Source of the DNA: Enterococcus rotai
Lineage (GTDB): Bacteria > Bacillota > Bacilli > Lactobacillales > Enterococcaceae
Assembly (NCBI RefSeq): GCF_001465345.1
Contig: NZ_CP013655.1
Span: 1,035,791 to 1,099,790 of the forward strand
DNA length: 64,000 nucleotides
Direction of reading: 5' to 3'
Position 1 is the first letter of the stretch, and every line of letters begins with the position of its first letter. The notes under the pieces are model-generated. The model searched no databases. It was not told the DNA's origin and worked only from the letters and a program-made list of their open reading frames with translations. Positions 1 to 9,837 of this stretch are shown here, piece after piece. Made by a program: the position numbers and the translations under genes.

Positions 1-431
1 GCGCCATGTTAGATTATGACATCCATGCGAAAAATGGCTCAATGTACAATACACCACCAACCTACAGCATCTATATGGCAAAACTTGTCTTTGAATGGAT
101 CAAAGAACAAGGTGGCGTTCGTCAAATGGAAAAACAGAATAAAGAAAAAGCAGCGATTTTATATGATGCCATCGACTCATCTACACTATTTTCTTCACCT
201 GTAACGCCTAAAGACCGTTCAATCAACAATATTCCATTCATTACAGGAAGCGATGAACTAGATAAAAAATTCAACCAAGAAGCCTTAGCAGCAGGTTTTG
301 AAAACTTAAAAGGTCACCGTTCTGTAGGTGGTATGCGCGCTAGTTTATATAACGCCTTTCCTAAAGAGGGTGTTATAGCTTTAGTTGATTTGATGAAAAA
401 ATTTGAAGCAGAAAACGGAGGCACAAAATAG
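1..431 (+). CDS. serC: Phosphoserine aminotransferase, C-terminal part (5' end outside window)
   Basis: The reading frame is open from the first base and ends with TAG at 429-431, so only about the last 142 residues are present. SerC transfers an amino group from glutamate to 3-phosphohydroxypyruvate in serine synthesis (PLP enzyme, cytoplasm). The visible part carries the family C-terminal features: the NTPPTY segment, the helix around [15 protein letters not shown] and the [15 protein letters not shown] motif that closes the phosphate pocket. It is followed without a gap by serA, whose ribosome site GGAGG (417-421) lies inside this gene, so the two are almost certainly co-transcribed. The identification rests on these motifs plus the serA neighbour. 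Confidence 0.93.
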   Translation, partial: AMLDYDIHAKNGSMYNTPPTYSIYMAKLVFEWIKEQGGVRQMEKQNKEKAAILYDAIDSSTLFSSPVTPKDRSINNIPFITGSDELDKKFNQEALAAGFENLKGHRSVGGMRASLYNAFPKEGVIALVDLMKKFEAENGGTK

Positions 432-1619
432 ATGTATGATATTAAAACATTCAATGCAATTGCACCTGTTGGTTTAGCTCGTTTTAACGAAGAGAACTTT
501 ACGATCAATCAATCAAATTCTCCTGCTGGAATTATCTTACGCAGTGAAAAACTCCATGATTATGACTTTCCCGCTTCTGTTCTGGCTGTCGCTCGTGCAG
601 GTGCAGGAACGAATAATGTTCCCGTCAAACAATGTACCGAAGACGGTATTGTGGTTTTCAATACTCCAGGAGCCAATGCCAATGCTGTAAAAGAGTTGGT
701 TATTGCCTGCTTGCTTTTATCTGTTCGCCCGATTTTAAAAGGCTCTAATTGGGTTCAAACGTTGACAGGAACAGACACTGAAGAACAAGCCGAAGCACAG
801 AAAAAACAGTTTGCTGGTACTGAATTAGAAGGCAAAAAACTAGGTGTGATCGGTCTTGGCGCGATTGGTGCGATGGTTGCTAACGATGCCTATCGCTTAG
901 GTATGGAAGTGACTGGTTTTGATCCTTTCGTTTCTGTTGATACAGCTTGGAGCATTTCACGCCGTGTTAAACGAGCACAAAGCATGGACGAAGTCTTAAA
1001 AACCTGTGACTTTGTGACGGTTCACGTTCCTTTATCTGAAAATACCCATCATTTGATTGGCAAAAAACAATTAGCACAAATGAAAGAAAATGCTGTTTTG
1101 CTGAACTTTGCTCGTGGTGAATTAGTAGAAACTACTGCTGTGATCGAAGCTCTTGATAATGGAGAAATCAGCAATTTTGTGACTGACTTCGCCGATGAAC
1201 GATTATTACACAATGACAAAATCTTAGTTTTACCTCATCTAGGTGCTTCTACAGAAGAAGCTGAGATCAACTGTGCCAAAATGGCCGCACGTACGTTGAA
1301 AAAATTCTTAGAAACAGGGAATATCAAACGTTCTGTCAATTTTCCAACTGTAGAAATGGCCTTTAATTCACCATTCCGTTTTACGATCGTGCATAGAAAT
1401 GTTCCGAATATGCTGGGACAAATCTCAACAGGAATCGCAAATTTAGAAATCAATATCGATACGATGATCAACCGTAGTCGTGATGATTACGCCTATACGA
1501 TTGTTGATATTGCTGAAACAGATGAAGCAAAAATCAATGCTGCCGCTGAGAAAATTCAAGCTGCTGAAAATATCATCCGTGTACGCACAATCAAAAATAC
1601 TGAGGTGGTGAGCTATTAA
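432..1619 (+). CDS. serA: D-3-phosphoglycerate dehydrogenase
   Basis: 395 residues; catalyses the first step of serine synthesis, NAD-dependent oxidation of 3-phosphoglycerate. The N-terminal half is the substrate domain. The Rossmann signature GVIGLGAIGAMVAN lies near residue 140, followed by the catalytic Arg (NFARGELVE) and the His of LPHLGASTEEAE typical of D-2-hydroxyacid dehydrogenases. The last ~75 residues (from about FTIVHRNVPNMLG) form an ACT domain, the usual serine-feedback site. The ATG directly follows the serC stop and uses GGAGG at 417-421. It overlaps the next gene by one base (TAATG), indicating a translationally coupled three-gene operon. Confidence 0.96.
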   Translation: MYDIKTFNAIAPVGLARFNEENFTINQSNSPAGIILRSEKLHDYDFPASVLAVARAGAGTNNVPVKQCTEDGIVVFNTPGANANAVKELVIACLLLSVRPILKGSNWVQTLTGTDTEEQAEAQKKQFAGTELEGKKLGVIGLGAIGAMVANDAYRLGMEVTGFDPFVSVDTAWSISRRVKRAQSMDEVLKTCDFVTVHVPLSENTHHLIGKKQLAQMKENAVLLNFARGELVETTAVIEALDNGEISNFVTDFADERLLHNDKILVLPHLGASTEEAEINCAKMAARTLKKFLETGNIKRSVNFPTVEMAFNSPFRFTIVHRNVPNMLGQISTGIANLEINIDTMINRSRDDYAYTIVDIAETDEAKINAAAEKIQAAENIIRVRTIKNTEVVSY

Positions 1620-2863
1620 TGGTTATGATTCATCCTTTTAAGAGTATTCGCCCAGCAACTGAATTCAGCGAAAAAATCGCTACATTACCCTATGATGTTT
1701 TGAATTCTGCTGAGGCACGAGAGCTCGGCGCAAATAATCCTTATTCTTATTTGCATATCGATAAAGCAGAAATCGATTTACCAGAGACACTTTCTCCTTA
1801 TGATGATCAAGTTTATGAGAAAGCTGCTAGCAACCTGCAAACTTTTTTGCAAAAACAATGGCTGATACAAGATGACCAGCCGCTTTTATATCTCTATGAG
1901 TTAACAATGAATGGACGTGCTCAAACAGGACTCGTAACGTGTACTTCGATTACTGATTACACGAATGGTAGGATCAAAAAACATGAATTTACCCGTCCAG
2001 AAAAAGAAGTTGACCGCATTCGCCATATTGAAGCTTGTGATGCTAATACTAGCCCGATTTTTCTAACGTATCGCCGAAACGAACAAATCCAAACAGTGAC
2101 AGATGAATGGAAAAAAACGCATAAGCCAGTCTATGATTTTACTAGTTTCCATGAGGTCACTCATCGTGTTTGGCTGATCGATCAATCAGAAGTAATCGAT
2201 CAACTAGTTACAGCTTTTGCCCAAGATGTAGCAGCATTATATATCGCTGATGGTCATCACCGAACAGAATCAGCGGTAAAAGTCGGTCAAAAGAAAAAAG
2301 ATGCCCAACCTAATGCAGCAGACACAGCTGAGTTCAACTACTTTTTATCAGTGATTTTTCCTAAAGAAGAACTGGAGATTTTAGATTACAATCGGGTTGT
2401 CAATGTTCCAATTGAAGCAGATTTCTTTGAACGTCTAAGCGCTAATTTCTCAGTTACAAAAACCGAAACAGGAAAACCTGACCAACCGAAAACGTTCGGT
2501 ATGTATTTAGATGGACAATGGTATACATTGACTGCTAAAGAATCGCTTTTATCTGATGATCCTGTTGATGGTTTAGATGTTTCTTTGCTACAAAATCATG
2601 TATTTGCGGAGATTTTCGACATTCAAGATGTTCGTACCGATAAACGGATCGATTTTGTCGGTGGAATTCGTGGAATGAAAGAATTAGAACAATTAGTTGA
2701 TAGTGGTGAGTGGACAGCAGCTTTTGCTATTTACCCAACTACAATGGATGATTTATTAAATGTGGCCGATGCTGGAAAAATCATGCCACCAAAATCAACG
2801 TGGTTTGAACCAAAATTATTGAGTGGATTATTTGTGCACGACCTAGAGACAAATGACGTATAA
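1619..2863 (+). CDS. DUF1015 family protein in the serine operon
   Basis: 414 residues, belonging to the DUF1015 (COG4198) family, whose biochemical role I do not know to be established. Diagnostic segments are the N-terminal PYDVLNSAEAREL, the central KKHEFTRPEKEVDRIRHIE and the highly conserved IADGHHRTESA near residue 210, which resembles the GxHR loop of ParB/sulfiredoxin-like enzymes. There is no signal peptide or membrane segment, so it is cytoplasmic. It begins on the last base of serA, so it is translated from the same mRNA. No serB phosphatase follows in this window. A role linked to phosphoserine or serine metabolism is inference from position; an ATG two codons later is an alternative start. 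Confidence 0.85.
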   Translation: MVMIHPFKSIRPATEFSEKIATLPYDVLNSAEARELGANNPYSYLHIDKAEIDLPETLSPYDDQVYEKAASNLQTFLQKQWLIQDDQPLLYLYELTMNGRAQTGLVTCTSITDYTNGRIKKHEFTRPEKEVDRIRHIEACDANTSPIFLTYRRNEQIQTVTDEWKKTHKPVYDFTSFHEVTHRVWLIDQSEVIDQLVTAFAQDVAALYIADGHHRTESAVKVGQKKKDAQPNAADTAEFNYFLSVIFPKEELEILDYNRVVNVPIEADFFERLSANFSVTKTETGKPDQPKTFGMYLDGQWYTLTAKESLLSDDPVDGLDVSLLQNHVFAEIFDIQDVRTDKRIDFVGGIRGMKELEQLVDSGEWTAAFAIYPTTMDDLLNVADAGKIMPPKSTWFEPKLLSGLFVHDLETNDV

Positions 2864-2889
2864 AGCTGTAAAATAGAAGAATAAAATCG

Positions 2890-2924
2890 AAGCTTGGACA
2901 AAAGCAAAATTTTTGTCCAAGCTT
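2890..2924 (+). terminator. Hairpin after the serine operon
   Basis: Perfect 14-bp inverted repeat (AAGCTTGGACAAAA and its complement) around a 7-base loop, 26 bases after the DUF1015 stop. It is only weakly followed by T residues, so termination may lean on the U-rich right arm. Confidence 0.7.
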
Positions 2925-3005
2925 TCTTGCAAATAAACGGAAATGGCTAGATAATAGCCTTATGTAAAATACTCTGGAAGAGTTAGGAAATAAGTGAGGT
3001 CAACC

Positions 3006-3800
3006 ATGCGAAAACAATTAAAAGATGCAAAACGAATCGTTATCAAGGTAGGAACAAGTACGTTGATCTACCCCAATGGTAATATTAATTTAAGTGCCAT
3101 TGATCAATTGGCATTCACCTTATCCGATTTGCGCAACCAAGGTAAAGAAATCATCTTAGTCTCTTCTGGTGCGATCGGTGTTGGGTTGAATAAATTAAAC
3201 ATGGACAAACGACCCCCGACCATTCCAGAACAACAAGCAGTAGCGGCAGTTGGGCAAGCGGAGTTGATGAACATTTACAATCAGCGTTTTTTGACTTATA
3301 GCCAGCAAATTGCCCAATTATTATTGACCAGAGATGTAATCGAATATCCTGAAAGCCGCAAAAACGTAACAAACACAATAGAGCAACTCCTAGAAATGGG
3401 CATCATTCCTGTCATCAATGAAAATGACACTGTAGCAATCGACGAATTAGATCATCTAACAAAATTTGGCGACAATGATCAACTATCGGCAATCGTAGCT
3501 CAACTGATACAAGCAGATGCGTTGATCATGTTATCTGATATTGATGGGTTCTTTTCTGATAATCCGAATACTAATAAAGACGCCACACTCTTTTCAGAAA
3601 TCAATGAGATCAACGACGAGCTTTTACAATTAGCAGGTGGCAAAGGCAGCCGCTTTGGAACTGGCGGTATGTACAGTAAATTGAAAGCTGCAGAACGTGT
3701 ACTAGCACATAATGGCGCTATGATTTTAGCAAATGGGCAACAACCTAAGATTATTTTTGATATTTTAAATGGTGAAATGATTGGTACGTTATTTATTTAG
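3006..3800 (+). CDS. proB: Glutamate 5-kinase
   Basis: 264 residues from ATG 3006, which has AGTGAGG as ribosome site. A GTG at 2994 is in frame but overlaps that site, so I reject it as the start. ProB phosphorylates glutamate in proline synthesis. The amino-acid-kinase fold is clear: [10 protein letters not shown] at the N-terminus, [17 protein letters not shown] and the FGDNDQLSA / [13 protein letters not shown] motifs. The protein ends after the kinase domain, so the C-terminal PUA domain of the longer E. coli-type enzyme is missing; short forms like this are common in Lactobacillales. proA follows 22 bases later. Confidence 0.95.
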   Translation: MRKQLKDAKRIVIKVGTSTLIYPNGNINLSAIDQLAFTLSDLRNQGKEIILVSSGAIGVGLNKLNMDKRPPTIPEQQAVAAVGQAELMNIYNQRFLTYSQQIAQLLLTRDVIEYPESRKNVTNTIEQLLEMGIIPVINENDTVAIDELDHLTKFGDNDQLSAIVAQLIQADALIMLSDIDGFFSDNPNTNKDATLFSEINEINDELLQLAGGKGSRFGTGGMYSKLKAAERVLAHNGAMILANGQQPKIIFDILNGEMIGTLFI

Positions 3801-3822
3801 TTCAAAAAAGGAGGAACGTTTC

Positions 3823-5070
3823 ATGACTGATTTAATACAATTAGGCAAACAAGCGAAAGAAACAGCTTATCAACTAGGTTTGATGGACGCAAAAACAAAA
3901 AATGATCTGTTACTGCATATGGCGGATGAGCTAGAAAAAAATACTGCTACAATCTTACTCGAAAATCAGAAAGATTTAGCCACAGCCACAGAAAACGGGA
4001 TTACTGAAACAATGCTTGATCGTTTACGTTTAACTGATGAACGAATTAAAGAAATGGCAGATGGCATCCGTCAAGTTGCAACTTTGCCTGATCCGATCGG
4101 TGAAGTCGATAAAATGTGGAAAAATGAAGATGGCTTGATGATCGGTAAACAACGTGTGCCACTGGGTGTAATCGGCATCATTTATGAATCCCGTCCAAAT
4201 GTGACGACAGATGCAGCAAGTCTTTGTTTTAAAACTGGTAACGCTGTGATTTTACGGGGCGGGAAAGAAGCCTTCTACTCAAATCAAATCCTTGTTACGA
4301 TTTTACAACAAGCCTTAGCACAAAAAGGCGCTTCTCCTTTTGCGATTCAGTTTGTTGATGACACCTCTCGGGAAACGGCGCAAAAATTGATGAAATTAAA
4401 TGATTATTTAGATGTGTTGATTCCTCGTGGTGGTGCTAATTTGATCAAAACAGTCTTAACAACTGCAACTGTTCCAGTGATCGAAACAGGAACTGGCAAT
4501 TGCCATGTTTATATTGATAAAGATGCCCAATTAGAAATGGCTACTAATATAATCGTCAATGCAAAATGCCAACGTCCTTCTGTCTGTAACTCAGCAGAAA
4601 CATTATTGATCCATCAAGATGTGGCGAAGGATTTTCTACCTGTAATCGAAAAAGCATTAAGTGAATATAATGTAGAGCTACGTGCGGATGAACGAGCACT
4701 AGCTATTTTTGAACAATCAATTCCAGCCACTGAAGAAGATTGGGAAACGGAATTCAATGACTTCATTTTAGCCATTAAAGTTGTAGACTCTTTAGAAGAA
4801 GCGATTCATCATATCAATCGCTACAATACCAAACATTCTGAAAGTATCATCAGTGATAATTATTTTGCTACACAACAATTTTTACAGCAAGTTGATGCAG
4901 CAGCCGTTTATGCCAATGCTTCGACACGATTTACAGATGGATTTGTGTTTGGTTTTGGTGCAGAAATCGGTATTAGTACGCAGAAGTTACATGCACGTGG
5001 GCCGATGGGCTTAGCAGAATTAACTTCTACGAAATATATTGTTTATGGTGATGGGCAATATCGAAAGTAA
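3823..5070 (+). CDS. proA: Gamma-glutamyl phosphate reductase
   Basis: 415 residues starting at ATG 3823 behind a strong AAGGAGG (3808-3814); the longer open frame from 3781 runs into proB and is not needed. An aldehyde-dehydrogenase-fold enzyme that reduces gamma-glutamyl phosphate with NADPH to glutamate semialdehyde. Visible signatures are [14 protein letters not shown], the [12 protein letters not shown] nucleotide region and the catalytic-cysteine block [14 protein letters not shown]. It forms a proBA operon; proC is not in the window. Product and length fit the family with no anomaly. Confidence 0.96.
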   Translation: MTDLIQLGKQAKETAYQLGLMDAKTKNDLLLHMADELEKNTATILLENQKDLATATENGITETMLDRLRLTDERIKEMADGIRQVATLPDPIGEVDKMWKNEDGLMIGKQRVPLGVIGIIYESRPNVTTDAASLCFKTGNAVILRGGKEAFYSNQILVTILQQALAQKGASPFAIQFVDDTSRETAQKLMKLNDYLDVLIPRGGANLIKTVLTTATVPVIETGTGNCHVYIDKDAQLEMATNIIVNAKCQRPSVCNSAETLLIHQDVAKDFLPVIEKALSEYNVELRADERALAIFEQSIPATEEDWETEFNDFILAIKVVDSLEEAIHHINRYNTKHSESIISDNYFATQQFLQQVDAAAVYANASTRFTDGFVFGFGAEIGISTQKLHARGPMGLAELTSTKYIVYGDGQYRK

Positions 5071-5078
5071 AACTAGTA

Positions 5079-5120
5079 AAAAAATTCCTTAGAGACGATT
5101 GTCTATCTAAGGAATTTTTT
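5079..5120. terminator. Bidirectional terminator between proA and the XRE regulator
   Basis: A 15-bp perfect stem (AAAAAATTCCTTAGA) with a 12-base loop, A-rich on the left and T-rich on the right. It can therefore end transcription from proA and from the converging regulator gene, whose stop codon lies inside the right arm. Confidence 0.8.
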
Positions 5121-5760
5121 CATATTCTTTATTCATTATGTCCCGATACATACCTGGAATAGACTCCCAAGAAACAAAAGATATTCGTCGTACGTAGATT
5201 CCTTTATGTTGTACTAATGCATAGTTTTTTCCTTCAGGCGCTTGACCTCCAGAAAAAGTCAATTTACTTCCACCACCAAAAGGATCGTCCGCTACCCAAA
5301 TATCCTCATAAGGATCTGGGAATTGTAACCCCTCTTTACTTTCTTCATACTTTTTTCCCCCATTATAGGTAACTTTCGTAGGCAAAGTGGCATACCCTAT
5401 TTTCATTTCCATAAATGGATTAAACCGATCTACCCATTGATTTTTATATTGATACACGTTCAAAAAAATCACCGCAACTAGCAAAACGAGAACGGTTGTG
5501 ATCAAGCCATATTTATACACTTTTTTTAACTTTAAATCCGTATCGATTCTTTTTACCATTTTTGAATCTCCTCTCATAAACTCATCTAAAGTAATCCCAA
5601 ACAACTCACTTAGACTTATCAACATGTGCACATCTGGATAAGTACGCCCTGTTTCCCAACTAGAAATCGTTTTGTCAGATACATTCAATTTTTCTGCTAA
5701 ATCTTTTTGTGTCCATTCATTTGTATTCCGATATTTTTTTAATTGCGTTTTTAGTTCCAC
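5107..5760 (-). CDS. XRE-family regulator with a membrane anchor
   Basis: 217 residues from a GTG start (RBS AAGGAG eight bases before). Residues 1-60 form a Cro/CI-type helix-turn-helix (EWTQKDLAEKLNVSDKTISSWETGR). After a basic linker there is one hydrophobic segment at about residues 85-105 (YGLITTVLVLLVAVIFLNVY) and an extracytoplasmic tail of ~110 residues. HTH-TM regulators of this kind are common in Firmicutes, but the ligand of the tail is not recognisable. It is transcribed away from the hisK-like gene across a 300-base divergent region and may autoregulate. Confidence 0.8.
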   Translation of the reverse strand: MELKTQLKKYRNTNEWTQKDLAEKLNVSDKTISSWETGRTYPDVHMLISLSELFGITLDEFMRGDSKMVKRIDTDLKLKKVYKYGLITTVLVLLVAVIFLNVYQYKNQWVDRFNPFMEMKIGYATLPTKVTYNGGKKYEESKEGLQFPDPYEDIWVADDPFGGGSKLTFSGGQAPEGKNYALVQHKGIYVRRISFVSWESIPGMYRDIMNKEYEKIP

Positions 5761-6061
5761 TATCCAAGCTCCTTTCTAACTCTAATTTATAATAAAAAGA
5801 TGCGTTAGACTACCTTGTATTTGTAGAAAGAGGATAATCTAGGTCTCTATATTTTGTAGAATGCTTATATAGCAAGACTTTCCCTTATGTTTATTATATC
5901 AAAGAGAGAGAACTTTTTACGGAGATCTTTTATTCCTATTGCTTATTTTTTACAATCATACTTTCTTCAGATATACATTTAGAATTCCTTTTGATACACT
6001 ATCTATAACTGCGAATGATACAATAGAAAGTTATACACAATTAAAAAAAGGAGGATTTCTC

Positions 6062-6889
6062 ATGAAACGTGATGGTCACACCCACACAGAATTTTGTCCA
6101 CATGGAAAAGTGGAAGATACTGAGCAATTGATTCAACAGGCAATTCGTCTAGGTTTTAAAGAATACTCCATTACAGAACACGCTCCTTTACCTAAGGGTA
6201 TAGAAAAATTTGCAGCGGGAGACCCTGAGGTGTGGAAAACTGCCTCGATGGCTTTAAATGATGTGGATAACTATTTTAAAAGGATGAATCGCTTACGAAA
6301 AAAGTACGCTTCTGACATCATTATTCACATTGGCTTTGAGTTAGATTATTTTTCAGAGTTTGAAGGATGGACCCGTGATTTTTTAGCGGAGTATGGATCT
6401 CAAACTGATGATAGTATTTTATCGGTACACTTTCTTGAAGGGGAAGGTGGATTACGCGGAATTGATTACTCATTTGAAGAATATAAGACAGGTGTTGTTG
6501 ATTATTTAGGGAGTTTCCAAAAGACTCAAAAGTCCTACTATCAAAAGGTTTTAGCCTCTCTAGAAGTTGATTTTGGTCCTTTTAAACCTACACGTTTAGG
6601 TCATATTTCTTTATGCCAAAAATTCGAGCGTTTCTTTGAAGAACCAACTGATTATTCTTTCGAAAATACTGCACTTGTCCACACCCTTTTGACACGTATA
6701 CAGCAGGAAAAATACAGCTTAGATTTAAACACTGCCGGATTTTATAAACAGGGTTATCAACAGAGTTATCCACAGGTGTGGATAACTGAAAAGGCTATCG
6801 AACTAGGCATCCCATTTGTTTATGGGTCTGATACACATTCACTAGCTGATGTTGGGCAAGGATACGAGAAAATTACACAATACCTTTAA
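6062..6889 (+). CDS. hisK: Histidinol-phosphatase-like PHP enzyme
   Basis: 275 residues from ATG 6062, preceded by AAAAAAGGAGG; upstream in-frame codons to 5939 are AT-rich leader. PHP-family metallophosphoesterase: the N-terminal DGHTHTEFCPHG supplies the first metal ligands, ITEHAPLP and HIGFELDYF further ones, and YGSDTHS near the C-terminus the last. The family dephosphorylates histidinol phosphate in histidine synthesis. No other his genes are present, so the substrate here is not proven. The region encoding GYQQSYPQVWIT contains three DnaA-box sequences, and a fourth lies in the terminator loop just downstream. Confidence 0.85.
   Translation: MKRDGHTHTEFCPHGKVEDTEQLIQQAIRLGFKEYSITEHAPLPKGIEKFAAGDPEVWKTASMALNDVDNYFKRMNRLRKKYASDIIIHIGFELDYFSEFEGWTRDFLAEYGSQTDDSILSVHFLEGEGGLRGIDYSFEEYKTGVVDYLGSFQKTQKSYYQKVLASLEVDFGPFKPTRLGHISLCQKFERFFEEPTDYSFENTALVHTLLTRIQQEKYSLDLNTAGFYKQGYQQSYPQVWITEKAIELGIPFVYGSDTHSLADVGQGYEKITQYL
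6754..6785. promoter_or_regulatory. DnaA-box cluster inside the hisK-like gene
   Basis: Within 32 bases lie TTATCAACA (6754-6762, one mismatch), a perfect TTATCCACA (6766-6774) and its perfect reverse complement TGTGGATAA (6777-6785). The last two face each other as a palindrome with a 2-base centre. A further perfect TTATCCACA is at 6913-6921. These match the bacterial DnaA-box consensus TTATNCACA. Function is inferred; no AT-rich unwinding element or dnaA/dnaN gene is adjacent, so this is not the origin itself. Confidence 0.7.
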
Positions 6890-6936
6890 AAAAGAGCAAG
6901 ACTTGTGAAAAGTTATCCACAAATCTTGCTCTTTTT
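6889..6936 (+). terminator. Terminator of hisK-like gene with a DnaA box in its loop
   Basis: A 19-base stem (AAAAAGAGCAAGA... with one G-U pair) overlaps the TAA stop and ends in a run of T. The loop region and right arm hold the perfect DnaA box at 6913-6921. Confidence 0.85.
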
Positions 6937-7183
6937 ACTTAAGTCATCAACTGATGTGTATTGTGTATAAGGTAGTCCTATACTGATTATTTTATAGCAA
7001 TTATTATATGCTTATTTTTTTAAATTACACAAAATAATCCAAAAATACGCTATTACACCTTTTTTTCCTATTGATACCTCTCAAAACCCTTTTAATTTCT
7101 TTAATTTTTTCTTTCTGACAATCAATTTTTCAACGGATATGCTAAACTATATATATTCTATTTATTACGTTGCGAGGTCGATT

Positions 7184-9820
7184 ATGAAGAAAAAAATGCA
7201 AGCATTTATCAAAGAAAACTGGCCTTATATGACCGCCAGCTTTTTTATTCCCTTTTTTGTGATGGTCATTGTTTATTTAAGTATTGGTATTTACCCCGGT
7301 AGTAGCCGAAGTGTGATGGCCAGTGATTCTTTTTCACAATTTTCCAATTTTCACGCTAGTTTTAACAATATGCTACATGGTAAACAAAGTATTTTTTATA
7401 CATGGAATGCATCGTTGGGATTAAACTATCTTTCCCTGATTTCTTATTATCTGGGTGGACTATTTACCCCGCTCGTCCTATTCTTTAAAAACCAAAATAT
7501 CCCAGATGCACTATATCTGATCACCTTACTGAAAATCGGTTCAGCTGGTTTGGCTTTTTGGGTCTTTGCTAAGAACACTTATAAAATGCCTAAGTGGGGA
7601 CATGTCATGCTTAGTGTACCCTATGCTTTGATGTCTTTTGCAACCGCACATTCTGAAATTATCATGTGGTTAGATGCATTTACTTATCTGCCTTTGGTTA
7701 TTCTCGGTATTCATCGTCTGATGGATGAACGAAAACCAACACTGCTATTTGTCAGTTATCTGCTCTTGTTCATTTCCAATTTTTACATGGGCTTTATGAT
7801 TGGTGTGTTCTCATTCTTGTACTTTATCGCTCGAATGTTGACGAATTGGAAAGTATACAAACAACGGATCATTCCTTATGGTCTGACTTCTCTTTTAGCA
7901 GGAGGCGCTTCGATGATTTTAGTGCTGCCCGCTGTTCTTGATTTACGTGCAAATGGCGAAACATTATCTGAAGTCACTCAGTTTAAAACAGAAGCCACTG
8001 CTTTTTGGGATATCGTCATGAAAAACATGATCGGTGTGTATGATACGACCAAATATGGTTCGATTCCGTTTATCTATGTTGGTCTGCTTCCACTAATTTT
8101 CTGTATCTTTTACTTTGTCACAAAGGAAATTCCACGGAAAAACAAATTCTTATTTGGTAGCCTATTTATCATCTTGATTGCTAGCTTTTATATCACGCCG
8201 CTGAACCTATTTTGGCACGGGATGCACGCACCGAATATGTTCTTGTTCCGTTATAGTTTTTTATTTTCTTTCTTAGTGGTTTTATTAGCAGGATACGGCT
8301 TTGAAAAATTTAAAACAGATGATCTCGGCGTCTTAGCAGGTTCTACGATTATGTTGATCGCTATTTTCGCCTTAGCGGAAGGTACAAAAAACGCCACAAG
8401 TTATGACTATGTTCCGATTTCGGCCTTTGTCATTACAGCTTTATTTTTACTCTTGTATCTAGCTAGTATCGTCTTTTATCAACTGAAAAAAATACCGATG
8501 CATTATCTGATTATATTATTGCTGTTGCTCGTCTCAACAGAGGCATTCATCAATACTAATACAATGCTAAAAGGTATTCTCGATGATTGGAACTATGCTT
8601 CACGTAGCCTTTACTCTGAGCCTTATCCATCCATCAAAAAATTAGTGGATAAAACAAAAAAAGAAAATGATTCTTTTTATCGGTTGGAAAACTTAAATCC
8701 TGTTTCTTCTAATGATAGTATTAATTACGGTTACAGCGGAGTCAGTTTGTTTTCTTCTATCCGAAATCGTCATTCTTCTTCTTACTTGAATGACTTAGGT
8801 TTCCGTTCTAGAGGAACTGGTTTGAATATTCGCTACCCTAATAATACGTTGTTAATGGACTCACTTGTTGGAATCAAATACAATATTTCGGAAAGTGATC
8901 CCTTGAAATTTGGCTTTTTCCCAACAGATAAAGCAGATAAATTTTCATTATACGAAAATAGTAATGCGTTGCCATTAGGCTTTTTAGCTGATAAAGATAT
9001 TTATAAAGTCAAACAGCCCGCCAACGATAACTTAACCAGTCAAACGGAGTTATTCAATGCATTATCTGATAAACAAGAAAATTATTTCAAATTTTATCAA
9101 CCAACGATTATTAATAAAACAAATGTTAAAATCGAGCAAAATGCTGGATCAGTAACTTATAGAGAAATTCAAAACAACATTTCTAAAGATATTACTTGGA
9201 CAGTTGATGTACCAGCTAATACTCAAGCGTATCTTAGCTTATTCCCAACAGATTTCGCTCAACTAGAAAGTTCAAGTGCAACGATGTCGGTCAACGGTGT
9301 TAGCCAAAAATCACAAATCAACATTACAGGACAGTATTACAATATCGGCTATTACGATAAACCAACTACTGTTACCTTTACAGTGAGCTTTTATGGCACA
9401 ACAACCGTTAGTTTTATGGAACCTAAAGTTGTCGGTTTAGATACCAAAGCCTTTGAATCATCTGTTCAGGCAATCCAAGCCAAAGGCGCTGATCTAACTG
9501 CTAAAGGACGAAAAGCTGTAGGTACAGTGAACGCTGAGAAAGACCAGGTCCTTTTAACAACGATTCCTTACGATAAAGGCTGGAAAGCGTATGTTGATGG
9601 AAAAAAAGTACCGGTCGAAGCGTTTAAAAAAGCCTTTGTCAGCATTCCAGTAACACAAGGTGAGCATACGATTGAATTTGTTTATCTACCGGAAGGTTTT
9701 ATACCTGGTGCGATTTTGTTTGTTGTTTGTATCGGGGGATTTGTGGTTTATGTACGATTTACGAATAAACCTAAACTCACTTTAGTAAAACCTAAAAAAA
9801 GAAAACGGAAAAAACGTTAA
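7184..9820 (+). CDS. yfhO: YfhO-family multi-spanning membrane protein (first copy)
   Basis: 878 residues from ATG 7184 (GAGG seven bases upstream). Large GT-C-like membrane protein. An N-terminal signal-anchor is followed by the conserved block YLSIGIYPGSSRSVMASDSFSQ, many hydrophobic segments to about residue 470, a long extracytoplasmic domain (~480-840), a final membrane segment and a very basic tail (PKKRKRKKR). In Bacillus and Listeria, YfhO proteins add sugars to teichoic acids from a lipid carrier made by a CsbB-type transferase; no such transferase gene is nearby. A clear paralogue lies at 39474-42080. Expected site of action is the outer face of the membrane. Confidence 0.88.
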   Translation: MKKKMQAFIKENWPYMTASFFIPFFVMVIVYLSIGIYPGSSRSVMASDSFSQFSNFHASFNNMLHGKQSIFYTWNASLGLNYLSLISYYLGGLFTPLVLFFKNQNIPDALYLITLLKIGSAGLAFWVFAKNTYKMPKWGHVMLSVPYALMSFATAHSEIIMWLDAFTYLPLVILGIHRLMDERKPTLLFVSYLLLFISNFYMGFMIGVFSFLYFIARMLTNWKVYKQRIIPYGLTSLLAGGASMILVLPAVLDLRANGETLSEVTQFKTEATAFWDIVMKNMIGVYDTTKYGSIPFIYVGLLPLIFCIFYFVTKEIPRKNKFLFGSLFIILIASFYITPLNLFWHGMHAPNMFLFRYSFLFSFLVVLLAGYGFEKFKTDDLGVLAGSTIMLIAIFALAEGTKNATSYDYVPISAFVITALFLLLYLASIVFYQLKKIPMHYLIILLLLLVSTEAFINTNTMLKGILDDWNYASRSLYSEPYPSIKKLVDKTKKENDSFYRLENLNPVSSNDSINYGYSGVSLFSSIRNRHSSSYLNDLGFRSRGTGLNIRYPNNTLLMDSLVGIKYNISESDPLKFGFFPTDKADKFSLYENSNALPLGFLADKDIYKVKQPANDNLTSQTELFNALSDKQENYFKFYQPTIINKTNVKIEQNAGSVTYREIQNNISKDITWTVDVPANTQAYLSLFPTDFAQLESSSATMSVNGVSQKSQINITGQYYNIGYYDKPTTVTFTVSFYGTTTVSFMEPKVVGLDTKAFESSVQAIQAKGADLTAKGRKAVGTVNAEKDQVLLTTIPYDKGWKAYVDGKKVPVEAFKKAFVSIPVTQGEHTIEFVYLPEGFIPGAILFVVCIGGFVVYVRFTNKPKLTLVKPKKRKRKKR

Positions 9821-9837
9821 AATGATCTTTTGTGAAG

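Noticed and set aside
2926-3005. Possible T-box or proline-responsive leader upstream of proB
   Set aside because: Only about 80 bases, without T-box sequence or a long hairpin.
6754-6921. DnaA-box cluster as the chromosomal origin
   Set aside because: No dnaA/dnaN, no AT-rich 13-mer region, and core genes at the opposite end of the window point to an origin beyond position 64000.
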